From SSSZ01 sp036732025 (GTDB lineage Bacteria; Pseudomonadota; Gammaproteobacteria; Burkholderiales; Rhodocyclaceae): a stretch of DNA of 64,000 nucleotides. Position numbers and translations under genes: made by a program. Below the pieces are notes generated by a model. That model ran no database searches, was not told where the DNA came from, and saw only the letters and a list, made by a program, of their open reading frames with translations. Where the stretch lies: positions 4,362 through 68,361 of the forward strand of contig DAINDE010000018.1 in assembly GCA_036732025.1 (NCBI GenBank), written 5' to 3'. Position 1 is the stretch's first letter. Each line of letters starts with the position of its first letter. Shown piece by piece: positions 53,100 to 62,042 of this stretch.

Positions 53100-53243
53100 C
53101 AAAAATGACTTCCCTGCGTAACCGGACCGAATGGCCCTGCGACCTGGCTCAGGACAGGCACGGCTGGCGCCCTTGGCGCCCGTAGGACCATTGTGCCGGC
53201 ACCCTCCCGGGTGCCCCCGCTACGCTCCCCGACGTCATTTTTG
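53100..53243 (+). promoter_or_regulatory. trpE leader RNA, probable tryptophan attenuator
   Basis: The leader contains a peptide with three Trp codons and several competing hairpins. Hairpin A is GGCGCC-CTT-GGCGCC (53166-53180), which covers the last two Trp codons. Hairpin B is GGCACCC-TCCC-GGGTGCC (53198-53215). GGCAC (53157-53161) can pair with GTGCC (53193-53197), which would compete with both. The outer ends pair over 10 bp: CAAAAATGAC (53100-53109, containing the leader start codon) with GTCATTTTTG (53234-53243, touching the trpE ribosome site). A T5 run sits in the last arm. This suggests control at the level of transcription, translation, or both. Confidence 0.6.
53105..53185 (+). CDS. 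trpL: trp operon leader peptide
   Basis: A 26-residue open frame between gph and trpE: ATG start, Trp at positions 10, 21 and 24, with HGWRPWRP at the end and a TAG stop. Three Trp in 26 residues, two of them lying inside an mRNA hairpin just upstream of trpE, is the classical design of an attenuation leader. When charged tRNA-Trp is scarce the ribosome would stall at codons 21-24. CAGG lies 5 nt before the ATG as a weak ribosome site. It is too short for ordinary gene finding. The assignment is inference from composition and position. Confidence 0.6.
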   Translation: MTSLRNRTEWPCDLAQDRHGWRPWRP

Positions 53244-53252
53244 AGGCTTCCC

Positions 53253-54728
53253 ATGACTGAAACCGAATTCAACGCGCTCGCCGCGCAAGGCTACAACCGT
53301 ATCCCCGTCACCCTCGAGACCTTCGCCGATCTCGACACGCCGCTCTCCATCTACCTCAAGCTCGCCGACCACCCTTACTCCTACCTGCTGGAATCGGTGC
53401 AGGGGGGCGAGCGTTTCGGGCGCTATTCCTTCATTGGCCTCAACGCGCCGACCCGCATCGCCGTCTATGGCCACCAGGTGCTGGTACTCACCGGCAACCG
53501 CATCGCCGAGCGGGAGGACGACGCCAATCCCCTCGATTTCATCGGCAAGTTCATGAAGCGCTTCCGGGCCGCGCCCTCGGCCGGCCTGCCGCGCTTCTGC
53601 GGCGGCCTGGTGGGCTGTTTCGGCTACGACACCGTACGCTACGTGGAAACCCGCCTGACCCGCACCCAGAAGCCGGGCGACCTGGGCACCCCGGATATCC
53701 TGCTGCTCCTTTCCGAGGAAATCGCCGTCGTCGACAACCTTTCCGGCAAGCTGACCCTGGTGGTCTACGCCGAACCGGGCGTCCCCGGCGCCTACCAGAA
53801 GGCCCGGGCACGGCTGAAGGAACTGCTGGCCAAGTTGCGGGCGCCGGTGAGCGTCCCCGAGGAGACGCCCACCGCCTCGGCCCCCGCCGTGTCGGTCTTC
53901 GGCGAGGCGGCCTTCAAGGCGGCGGTGCAGAAGGCCAAGAACTACATCACCGAGGGCGACATCATGCAGGTGGTGCTCTCCCAGCGCATGACCAAGCCCT
54001 TCGCCGCGAGCCCCATGGCCCTCTACCGGAGCCTGCGTAGCGTCAATCCCTCGCCCTACATGTTCTATTTCGACTTCGAGGATTTCCACGTCGTCGGCGC
54101 CTCGCCGGAGATCCTGGTGCGGCTGGAGGGCGACACGGTGACGGTGCGCCCCATCGCCGGCACCCGCAAGCGCGGGGTCTCGGCGGAAGAGGACACCGCC
54201 CTCGCCGCCGACCTCCTGGCCGACGAGAAGGAACGGGCCGAGCACGTGCAGCTCCTCGACCTCGGCCGCAACGACTGCGGCCGCGTCGCCCAGGTCGGCA
54301 CGGTGAAGCTCACCGAAAACATGGTCATCGAGCGCTACTCCCACGTCATGCACATCGTTTCCAACGTGGAAGGCAAGCTGCAGCCCGGGCTCGATGCCCT
54401 CGACGTGCTCAAGGCCACCTTCCCTGCGGGCACCGTCTCCGGCGCCCCCAAGGTGCGGGCCATGGAGATCATCGACGAACTGGAGCCGGTCAAGCGCGGC
54501 ATCTACGCCGGCGCCGTCGGCTACCTGGGCTTCCACGGCGACATGGACCTGGCCATCGCCATCCGCACCGCTGTCGTCAAGGACAAGGAACTGCACGTTC
54601 AGGCCGGTGCCGGCATCGTCGCCGACTCCGACCCCAACGCCGAATGGCAGGAAACCCAGAACAAGGCCCGGGCCGTGTTGCGGGCGGCGGAACTGGCCGA
54701 GCAGGGGCTGGATACCCGGGTCGACTGA
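53253..54728 (+). CDS. trpE: Anthranilate synthase component I
   Basis: It converts chorismate to anthranilate with ammonia supplied by TrpG. The protein has 491 residues. The feedback site for tryptophan is intact as LLES followed ten residues later by Ser (YLLESVQGGERFGRYS, about 44-59). The catalytic half shows GDIMQVVLSQRM, then IAGTRKRGVSAEEDT, LDLGRNDCGRVAQVG and FPAGTVSGAPKVRAMEIIDE. GAGG lies 7 nt before the ATG. In many betaproteobacteria trpG, trpD and trpC follow; here none does, because the next gene is on the other strand. A stem-loop without T run (54763-54785) lies after the stop. Confidence 0.97.
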   Translation: MTETEFNALAAQGYNRIPVTLETFADLDTPLSIYLKLADHPYSYLLESVQGGERFGRYSFIGLNAPTRIAVYGHQVLVLTGNRIAEREDDANPLDFIGKFMKRFRAAPSAGLPRFCGGLVGCFGYDTVRYVETRLTRTQKPGDLGTPDILLLLSEEIAVVDNLSGKLTLVVYAEPGVPGAYQKARARLKELLAKLRAPVSVPEETPTASAPAVSVFGEAAFKAAVQKAKNYITEGDIMQVVLSQRMTKPFAASPMALYRSLRSVNPSPYMFYFDFEDFHVVGASPEILVRLEGDTVTVRPIAGTRKRGVSAEEDTALAADLLADEKERAEHVQLLDLGRNDCGRVAQVGTVKLTENMVIERYSHVMHIVSNVEGKLQPGLDALDVLKATFPAGTVSGAPKVRAMEIIDELEPVKRGIYAGAVGYLGFHGDMDLAIAIRTAVVKDKELHVQAGAGIVADSDPNAEWQETQNKARAVLRAAELAEQGLDTRVD

Positions 54729-54762
54729 ACCCGGCGCTATGCACGGAATTGCATAGGTTGGT

Positions 54763-54785
54763 GCCGGCGGCGTTGTTCCGCCGGC
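54763..54785 (+). other. Stem-loop downstream of trpE
   Basis: A perfect 8-bp stem GCCGGCGG/CCGCCGGC with a 7-nt loop lies 35 bp after the trpE stop. There is no T run, so it may be a weak or factor-dependent terminator, or a 3'-end stabiliser. Confidence 0.35.
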
Positions 54786-54823
54786 TGCTCCAGCCATGAC
54801 AGTTGTTCAGTCCTGGAGCGGGG

Positions 54824-55201
54824 TCAGGCGCATGCGCCGTTGGCAACCAGTTCCGCCCATTCGGCGTCGGTGAACAGCCGCGACCGGGAGATGAAGGATC
54901 GCGCCTCCCCGTTATCCAGGGAGAAATCGCCGCCACCGGGGCATGCCACCACGTCGATGATGACCTGGGTGTGCTTGGTGAACTCGTACTGGGACTTGCT
55001 GATATAGAACGGGCAGCCGCCGATATCGCCGAGCAGTTCGTCGTTGGGGGAAATGGCGAGGTCCCCGGGCAGCAGGCAGTTGGGGGCGCTGTTGTCGCAG
55101 CAGCCGCCGGACTGGTAGAAGACGAGGGCGGAATTGTGCTTCTTGCCGAGGTAGTCGATGAACGCCAGGGCGGCATCGGTAGCGACGACTCTTGCGACCA
55201 T
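54824..55201 (-). CDS. DUF779 protein
   Basis: A protein of 125 residues with the DUF779 pattern: LVFYQSGGCCDNSAPNCLLPGD near residues 27-48, with four cysteines in a small cluster, then FYISKSQYEFTKHTQVIIDV. The family is almost always encoded next to an NAD-dependent aldehyde dehydrogenase, as here (65 bp downstream of it). It may bind metal or assist the enzyme; no activity is established. GGAGA precedes the ATG. Confidence 0.88.
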   Translation of the reverse strand: MVARVVATDAALAFIDYLGKKHNSALVFYQSGGCCDNSAPNCLLPGDLAISPNDELLGDIGGCPFYISKSQYEFTKHTQVIIDVVACPGGGDFSLDNGEARSFISRSRLFTDAEWAELVANGACA

Positions 55202-55266
55202 GAATGTCTCCAGAAAAAAGGGGCGGTTGCCCGCCCCCCTTTGGGTTTGCCGAAGCGCGCCCCGGC

Positions 55267-56787
<1,521 letters not shown>

Positions 56788-56841
56788 GTCGTCTCCTTGT
56801 CTGGAAAGAGGGGTTGTTGCGTTGTGTCGCCCCAAGGCTTT

Positions 56842-56857
56842 GGCAACACCCGTGCCT
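56842..56857 (-). promoter_or_regulatory. Predicted sigma-54 promoter of the aldehyde dehydrogenase operon
   Basis: On the minus strand AGGCACGGGTGTTGCC matches the -24/-12 consensus TGGCACGN4TTGCW at all but the first and last positions. The GG and GC are 10 bp apart as required. The expected start is about 56831, 44 bp before the ATG. No NtrC-type activator gene is in the window. Confidence 0.65.
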
Positions 56858-56905
56858 GCTTTCCGGCGGCAAAATTGGAGCAGTATTTTTGCTCGATAAG
56901 CCCCT

Positions 56906-56930
56906 AAAACCTTTGTGGCACAATGGTTTT
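56906..56930. promoter_or_regulatory. 25-bp near-perfect palindrome between ald and its divergent regulator
   Basis: The left half AAAACCtTTGTG is mirrored around a central G, with 11 of 12 positions complementary. The centre (56918) is about 87 bp upstream of the predicted sigma-54 start of the dehydrogenase gene and 46 bp before the regulator's ATG. It could be an activator site for one gene and an autoregulatory site for the other. The binding protein is not proven. Confidence 0.65.
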
Positions 56931-56963
56931 CGTGGAAGTCAAGGTTTCGGTTATCCTCCGCCC

Positions 56964-58067
56964 ATGAGCGTCAATCTTTCCTACAGCTTCGACCCGGCCA
57001 TCGCCGCCTTGCCCGGCGAAATCGGCCTGCAGCTCGACCACCCCCTCTTCGCCATGCTCGCCGCCATCCAGGAGGAAGGGTCCATCGGCCGTGCCGCCTA
57101 TCGCCTCGGCCTTTCCTATCGCCATCTGTGGGGTTATCTCAAGCAGCAGGAAAGCGTCTTCGGCGAGTCGCTGCTGGCGGGGAAGGCGGGGCAGTCGGCC
57201 CAGTTGTCCGGGCTGGGGGAACGCCTGCTGGCGGCTGAGAAGCGCATGCTGGCGCGCCACCTGCCCAGCGCCGAGGCCCTGGCCGCCAAGATCGACAACG
57301 AACTGCTCCTCGCCGTCCAGCCCGGCTTGAAGCCGGTCAGCATGTGCACCAGCCACGATTTCCTCATCGGCGCCCTGCGCGAGGGCGTGCGCGAACGTTC
57401 CAGCATCCTCCTCGACATTGAATACCAGGGCAGCGCCAAGGCCCTTGCCCGGCTCAACGACGGCGAATGCCTGCTGGCCGGCGTGCACATTCCACTCGAC
57501 CACCCGGAACTGTGCCAGCGGGGTTCCGGCCTGCACCTGCGCCTGGGCCGCTTGCTGCGCCTGGGGGACCACAAGCTCATCCGTCTGGCGAGCCGGGAGC
57601 AGGGACTGATCGTGCCCTCCGGCAACCCCTTGGACATCGCCGGCATCCGCGACCTGGCGCGGCCCGACGTCACCTTCGTCAACCGGCGCAGCGGATCGGG
57701 CACCCGCATCCTTCTCGACGAACTGCTGGCCCACTACGGCCTGTCCATGGCCGACGTTCGATGCTATGGCCACGAAGAGCCGAACCACCTGTCGGTGGCC
57801 GCCACCGTGGCCGCCGGGCTGGGCAACTGCGGCCTCGGCCTGCGGGCGGCGGCGGTGCGTTTCCACCTGGCTTTCGTGCCCCTGCTCGTCGAGCACTTCT
57901 TTGTCGCCTGCCGCAAGGAAACTTTCGACAGCGACAGCGTCCAGGCCGTCATCGCCGTCCTCGGCAGCGAACGCTTCCGGGCGGCGGCGGCGAACCTGCC
58001 CGGCTATTCGGTGGCCGACGCCGGCCAGGTCATCTCCCTGCGCCGCAACCTGCCCTGGTATCGCTAG
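56964..58067 (+). CDS. ModE-like HTH regulator fused to a periplasmic-binding-type ligand domain
   Basis: A protein of 367 residues. The N-terminus (about 25-100) is a ModE/LysR-like winged helix: LFAMLAAIQEEGSIGRAAYRLGLSYRHLWGYL. The rest (about 120-360) resembles a molybdate/substrate-binding domain of the PBP-like family: SHDFLIGALREGV, VTFVNRRSGSGTRILLDELL, and AVAATVAAGLGNCGLGLRAAA in form. It lacks the TOBE domains of true ModE, so the ligand may be an oxyanion or an organic molecule. It is divergent from the aldehyde dehydrogenase gene, with a large palindrome between them, so it likely controls that gene and itself. Confidence 0.85.
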   Translation: MSVNLSYSFDPAIAALPGEIGLQLDHPLFAMLAAIQEEGSIGRAAYRLGLSYRHLWGYLKQQESVFGESLLAGKAGQSAQLSGLGERLLAAEKRMLARHLPSAEALAAKIDNELLLAVQPGLKPVSMCTSHDFLIGALREGVRERSSILLDIEYQGSAKALARLNDGECLLAGVHIPLDHPELCQRGSGLHLRLGRLLRLGDHKLIRLASREQGLIVPSGNPLDIAGIRDLARPDVTFVNRRSGSGTRILLDELLAHYGLSMADVRCYGHEEPNHLSVAATVAAGLGNCGLGLRAAAVRFHLAFVPLLVEHFFVACRKETFDSDSVQAVIAVLGSERFRAAAANLPGYSVADAGQVISLRRNLPWYR

Positions 58068-58089
58068 CCGGACCACGAACTCGCAGCCA

Positions 58090-58101
58090 TCGGAAATCCG
58101 G
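58090..58101. promoter_or_regulatory. AauR-like activator box upstream of asparaginase
   Basis: TCGG-AAAT-CCGG shares the CGGAAATCCG core with two boxes at 63706 and 63737. It lies about 110 bp upstream of a sigma-54-type -24 element, a usual enhancer distance. The form resembles TTCGGN4CCGAA, the site recalled for AauR in Pseudomonas. Confidence 0.5.
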
Positions 58102-58199
58102 ATTGAAAAAGGGATGGTGGCATCGGCGGACCGACGCCGCGGCCCCGGCTGGCTGGAAAAATCACTTTTAATTCATTGTGTTGCGGTGCCGTGCTGCGG

Positions 58200-58215
58200 T
58201 GGTACGGGCCTTGCC
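58200..58215 (+). promoter_or_regulatory. Predicted sigma-54 promoter of the asparaginase gene
   Basis: TGGTACGGGCCTTGCC matches TGGCACGN4TTGCW except at two positions, with GG and GC 10 bp apart. The expected start, about 58226, leaves a 56-bp leader with AGGAG before the ATG. Confidence 0.65.
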
Positions 58216-58281
58216 TATTGTCATGGCCGGCCCGGCCGGGCCGCCCGTATTTCGACAATCCCGACACTGGAGGAGACAACC

Positions 58282-59349
58282 ATGCTGCATCACCGCGCCC
58301 TGCGCGCCTTCGCCACCCTGGCCTGGGGCCTGTGCCTCGCCGCCGCCGCCCTCGCCGCCGACAAGCCCAACGTGGTCATCCTGGCCACCGGCGGCACCAT
58401 CGCCGGGGCCGGCGCTTCCGCCACCAACAGCGCCACCTACCAGGCCGCCAAGATGCCGGTGGACAAGCTTATCGCCGGCGTCCCGGAACTCGCCAACGTT
58501 GCCAACGTACGCGGCGAGCAGGTCTTCCAGATCGCTTCGGAAAGCTTCACCAACGCCCACCTGCTGCAGCTCGGCAAGCGGGTTTCCGCCCTGGCCAGGC
58601 AGGCCGACGTCGACGGCATCGTCGTTACCCACGGCACCGACACCCTGGAGGAGACCGCCTACTTCCTCAACCTGGTGGTCCATAGCGACAAGCCCATCGT
58701 CGTCGTCGGGTCCATGCGGCCGGGCACCGCCATGTCGGCCGACGGCATGCTCAACCTGTTCAACGCCGTCACCGTGGCGGCCAGCGCCGACGCCCGCGGC
58801 AGGGGCGTGCTGGTGACCATGAACGACGAGATCAACAGCGGCCGCGACGTGAGCAAGGCCATCAATATCCGCACCGAGGCCTTCAAGAGCCAGTGGGGCG
58901 CCCTGGGCATGGTGGTGGAGGGCAGGAATTACTGGTTCCGGGCGCCGGTCAAGCGCCACACCGTCAATTCCGAGTTCGACATCGACCGCATCGACGCCTT
59001 GGCGCCGGTGGATATCGCCTACGGCTACGGCAACATGGGCGACGCCGCCCTGCGGGCCTTCGCGCTGCAGGGGGACAAGGCGGTGATCCTCGCCGGCACC
59101 GGCAACGGGTCGGTGGCGGATCGCCTGGTGCCGGTCCTCAAGGAAATCCGTGGCCGGGGCGTCCAGGTCATCCGCGCCGCCCGGGTGGCCGGCGGGTTCG
59201 TCATCCGCAACGCCGAGCAGCCCGACGACAAATACGACTGGGTGGTCGCCCACGACCTCAACCCCCAGAAGGCCCGCATCCTGGCGGCGGTGGCGCTGAC
59301 CACCTCCCAGGACGCCAAGTCCCTGCAGCGCATCTTCTGGGAATACTGA
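58282..59349 (+). CDS. ansB: Periplasmic type II L-asparaginase / glutaminase-asparaginase
   Basis: It hydrolyses asparagine (and perhaps glutamine) to aspartate (glutamate) and ammonia in the periplasm. The protein has 355 residues. A signal peptide (about 1-25, ending LAAAALAADK) is followed by the two active-site threonine motifs ILATGGTIAGAG (about 33-44) and VTHGTDTLEETAYFLNL (about 115-131). The substrate-loop residues SMRPGTAMSADG and the C-terminal AALTT-like end are as in bacterial type II enzymes. AGGAG precedes the ATG. Its product feeds aspartate uptake and AspA, encoded downstream. Confidence 0.94.
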   Translation: MLHHRALRAFATLAWGLCLAAAALAADKPNVVILATGGTIAGAGASATNSATYQAAKMPVDKLIAGVPELANVANVRGEQVFQIASESFTNAHLLQLGKRVSALARQADVDGIVVTHGTDTLEETAYFLNLVVHSDKPIVVVGSMRPGTAMSADGMLNLFNAVTVAASADARGRGVLVTMNDEINSGRDVSKAINIRTEAFKSQWGALGMVVEGRNYWFRAPVKRHTVNSEFDIDRIDALAPVDIAYGYGNMGDAALRAFALQGDKAVILAGTGNGSVADRLVPVLKEIRGRGVQVIRAARVAGGFVIRNAEQPDDKYDWVVAHDLNPQKARILAAVALTTSQDAKSLQRIFWEY

Positions 59350-59419
59350 TCCTCCCGCGCTGAAACCCCCGGGCGCGGCTCCCTAGGGGCCGCCCATTTC
59401 CCCTCGACATCCCCCGTTT

Positions 59420-59437
59420 CGGCCCCCTCCGGGGCCG
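59420..59437. other. Stem-loop in the asparaginase-porin gap
   Basis: A perfect 7-bp stem CGGCCCC/GGGGCCG with loop CTCC lies in the 122-bp gap. It has no T run and may limit read-through from the asparaginase gene into the porin gene. Confidence 0.35.
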
Positions 59438-59471
59438 GGGGAGAACTCATCCCTAAAATTTGGAGACATTC

Positions 59472-60656
59472 ATGCAAATCAAGCAAATCGCATCCGCCCT
59501 GGCCCTCGTCGGCACCGTCCTCCCCGGTGTCGCCGTCGGCGGCGAACTGGAAGAGGTGAAGGCTGTCCTGGAAAAGCTCCAGGCCCGCGTCGCCCAACTG
59601 GAAGCCGAGAAGGCCGCCGCCCCCGCTGCCGCCCCGGCGGCGGCTGCGCCGGCCACGGTGGCGGCCGGCAATCCGTCGCTGCTGGCCAATTCCAACGTCA
59701 CCCTCTACGGCAAGATCGACGTCTTCGGCGAATACGACACCCGCGGCAGCAGGGGCACCCGCGTCGCCCTCGAATCCGGCGGCATGAACGGCAGCCGCTG
59801 GGGCATCAAGGGCGGCGCCGACATCGCCCCCGGCGTGCGCGGCATCTTCCAGGTGGAGGGCGGCGTCTTCATCAACAAGGGCCGCTCCGCCCAGGGCGGG
59901 CTGCTCTTCGGTCGCCAGGCCTACGCCGGGGTGGAGACCCGCTACGGCACCCTCACCGCCGGCCGCCAGTATTCCCCCCTGTACAACACCGTCACCGGCT
60001 TCGATCCCTTTGAGCAGGGCTACGGCTCGCCCACCAATTCCGGCCAGGTCACCGCCGGCGCCACCCGCTACGACAGCGCCCTCATCTACCGCACGCCGAC
60101 CTTGGCCGGCTTCAGCGCCAGCCTGATGGCGGCCCTGGGCGGTGAAACCGGCAACAGCCGCCGCGACGCCACCGCCCTCTCCGTCGCCTATGCCAACGGG
60201 CCCCTCGGCCTCGGCCTCGCCTACCAGCGGGACGACCACATCAACGTGGCCAACGCCCTCAGCCGGCACGGCTTCGCCGGCGCCAGCTACCAGCTCGGTA
60301 ACACGCGCCTGATGGCCGGCCTCGCCCGGGTGGACATCGACGTCGACGGCGGCATCAACCGGAGTCGCCGCGAGTGGATGGTCGGCAGCAAGACCGCCAT
60401 GACCTCCACCGGCCAGCTGCTGGCGGTCTACGGCCGCGGCAAGACCGACGGCGTGGAGGACCGCTCCGGTGCCCTGGCGGTGGGCTGGATCGAGGCCATC
60501 AGTCCCCAGGCCAACGTCTACGGCGTCATCGCCAACCACACCAACGACGCCGCCAGCGCCCTGGTGCCCATGGGCACCAGTTCCTCCGGCAGCTACAGCA
60601 TCGACAACGGCGACTCGGCCCTGGGCCTGGCCCTGGGCTTCCAATACACTTTCTGA
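59472..60656 (+). CDS. Gram-negative porin (betaproteobacterial trimeric type)
   Basis: An outer-membrane channel of 394 residues. A signal peptide (MQIKQIASALALVGTVLPGVAVG) is followed by a short coiled-coil segment (LEEVKAVLEKLQARVAQLEAEKAA is its core) and an Ala/Pro linker. The 16-strand barrel then begins NVTLYGKIDVFGEYDTRGSR. The barrel ends LGLALGFQYTF with the C-terminal Phe needed for BAM insertion. The N-terminal coiled coil is unusual for a classical beta porin and may bind peptidoglycan or aid trimer formation. GGAGAC precedes the ATG. It lies between asparaginase and dctA genes, suggesting a role in amino-acid or dicarboxylate entry. Confidence 0.9.
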   Translation: MQIKQIASALALVGTVLPGVAVGGELEEVKAVLEKLQARVAQLEAEKAAAPAAAPAAAAPATVAAGNPSLLANSNVTLYGKIDVFGEYDTRGSRGTRVALESGGMNGSRWGIKGGADIAPGVRGIFQVEGGVFINKGRSAQGGLLFGRQAYAGVETRYGTLTAGRQYSPLYNTVTGFDPFEQGYGSPTNSGQVTAGATRYDSALIYRTPTLAGFSASLMAALGGETGNSRRDATALSVAYANGPLGLGLAYQRDDHINVANALSRHGFAGASYQLGNTRLMAGLARVDIDVDGGINRSRREWMVGSKTAMTSTGQLLAVYGRGKTDGVEDRSGALAVGWIEAISPQANVYGVIANHTNDAASALVPMGTSSSGSYSIDNGDSALGLALGFQYTF

Positions 60657-60670
60657 TCCAACCGCCCAAC

Positions 60671-60703
60671 AAAAAGCCCAACCCTTGCGGGTTGGGCTTT
60701 TTT
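60671..60703. terminator. Bidirectional rho-independent terminator between porin and dctA
   Basis: A 14-bp stem, AAAAAGCCCAACCC paired with GGGTTGGGCTTTTT, has loop TTGC. It gives a T run on both strands and serves the converging porin and dctA genes. Confidence 0.95.
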
Positions 60704-60726
60704 CGCCTGCCGGGCAGGCTGTTGCG

Positions 60727-62022
60727 TCAGGCCGCCGGAGCCGGGGCCGCCAACGCTTCCGGCAGGGCGGCGTCCTCGTCGTCCAGGGTTTCCCCGGCCG
60801 GGGCGACGGCCCCCTCCCACTTGGCCACCGCCGCCGTGGCGATGGCGTTGCCCAGCACGTTGGTGGCGGTGCGACCCATGTCCAGGAAGTGGTCGATGCC
60901 CATGATGAGCAAAATGCCGGCCTCCGGCAGGTGGAACATGGGCAGCACGGCGGCCACCACCACAAGCGAGGAGCGGGGCACGCCGGCGACGCCCTTGCTG
61001 GACACCATCAGCACCAGCAGCATGGTTACCTGCTCCCCCAGCGACAGCGGGATGCCGTAGGCCTGGGCCACGAAGAGGGCGGCGAAGGCGGTGTACATCA
61101 TGGAGCCGTCGAGGTTGAAGGAATAGCCCAGGGGCAGGACGAAGCCGGTGACCCGGTTGCGCACGCCGAATTTCTCCAGTTGCTCCATCAGCTTGGGGTA
61201 GGCCGATTCGCTGCTGGCGGTGGAGAAGCCCAGGAGCATGGGGCTCTTGACCAGCTTGAGGAGGCGGAAGACTTCGCGGCCCATGACCAGGTAGCCGGCG
61301 GCGATGAGCACCGCCCACAGCACCGCCAGGGCCAGGTAGAAGGCGGCCAGGAGCTTGCCGAAGACGGTCAGCATGCCCACCCCCTGCACGGCCACCACGC
61401 CGGCCGCGGCGGCGAAGACGCCGACGGGGGCGAAGCGCATGACGTAGTCGGTGACCTTGAGCATGACGTGCACCACGTCGTCCAGGGTGGCCGCCAGGCT
61501 GCGGGCGGACTGGCTGTGGAGCTGGCCGAGGGCGAGGCCGAAGAAGACCGAGAAGACCAGGATCTGCAGCACCGAGTTGCCGGCCATGGCTTCGACGATG
61601 CTCTTGGGGAAGACCTGGGCGACGAAGTCCTTGAGGTTGAGGGCGCCGGTCTTCAGGTTGGTGGCGGCGCCCGCCTCGGGCAGGGGCATGGCCAGGCCAC
61701 TGCCCGGTTCCAGCAGGTTGGCGAAGACCAGGCCGATGAGGAGCGAGACCAGGGAGGCGGCGACGAACCAGCCCAGGGCCTTGGTGCCGATGCGGCCGAC
61801 GGTGCGGGAGTCGCCGATGTTGGCCAGGCCGGAAACCAGGGTGGCGAAGACCAGGGGGGCGATGATCATCTTGATGAGGCGCAGGAAGATGTCGGTGACC
61901 ATGCCGAAATAGCCGGCGGCCTCCTTGGCCGCCGCCGGCGCCATCTGGTTGCAGGCGTAGCCGACGGCGATGCCGAGGATGAGGGCGGCGAAGATGAGGG
62001 TCGAAGACTTGTGGGTTTTCAT
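60727..62022 (-). CDS. dctA: C4-dicarboxylate/aspartate:cation symporter DctA
   Basis: An inner-membrane symporter of the DAACS family for fumarate, succinate, malate and aspartate. The protein has 431 residues with about eight membrane helices and two re-entrant loops. Motifs are FSTASSESAYPKLMEQLEKFG (HP1, about 265-285) cut short as SSESAYPKLM, NLDGSMMYTAFAALFVAQ, SSKGVAGVPRSSLVVVAAVL (HP2) and MGIDHFLDMGRTATNVLGN. It lies 20 bp downstream of aspA and is probably in the same operon. The last 30 residues are acidic and Ala/Pro-rich. Confidence 0.95.
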   Translation of the reverse strand: MKTHKSSTLIFAALILGIAVGYACNQMAPAAAKEAAGYFGMVTDIFLRLIKMIIAPLVFATLVSGLANIGDSRTVGRIGTKALGWFVAASLVSLLIGLVFANLLEPGSGLAMPLPEAGAATNLKTGALNLKDFVAQVFPKSIVEAMAGNSVLQILVFSVFFGLALGQLHSQSARSLAATLDDVVHVMLKVTDYVMRFAPVGVFAAAAGVVAVQGVGMLTVFGKLLAAFYLALAVLWAVLIAAGYLVMGREVFRLLKLVKSPMLLGFSTASSESAYPKLMEQLEKFGVRNRVTGFVLPLGYSFNLDGSMMYTAFAALFVAQAYGIPLSLGEQVTMLLVLMVSSKGVAGVPRSSLVVVAAVLPMFHLPEAGILLIMGIDHFLDMGRTATNVLGNAIATAAVAKWEGAVAPAGETLDDEDAALPEALAAPAPAA

Positions 62023-62042
62023 GACGGGTTCTCCGGTAAGGC

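Noticed and set aside
56906..56930. The 25-bp palindrome as a classical ModE box
   Set aside because: It lacks the TATA-type half-sites of E. coli ModE operators, so it is listed as an operator of unknown protein.
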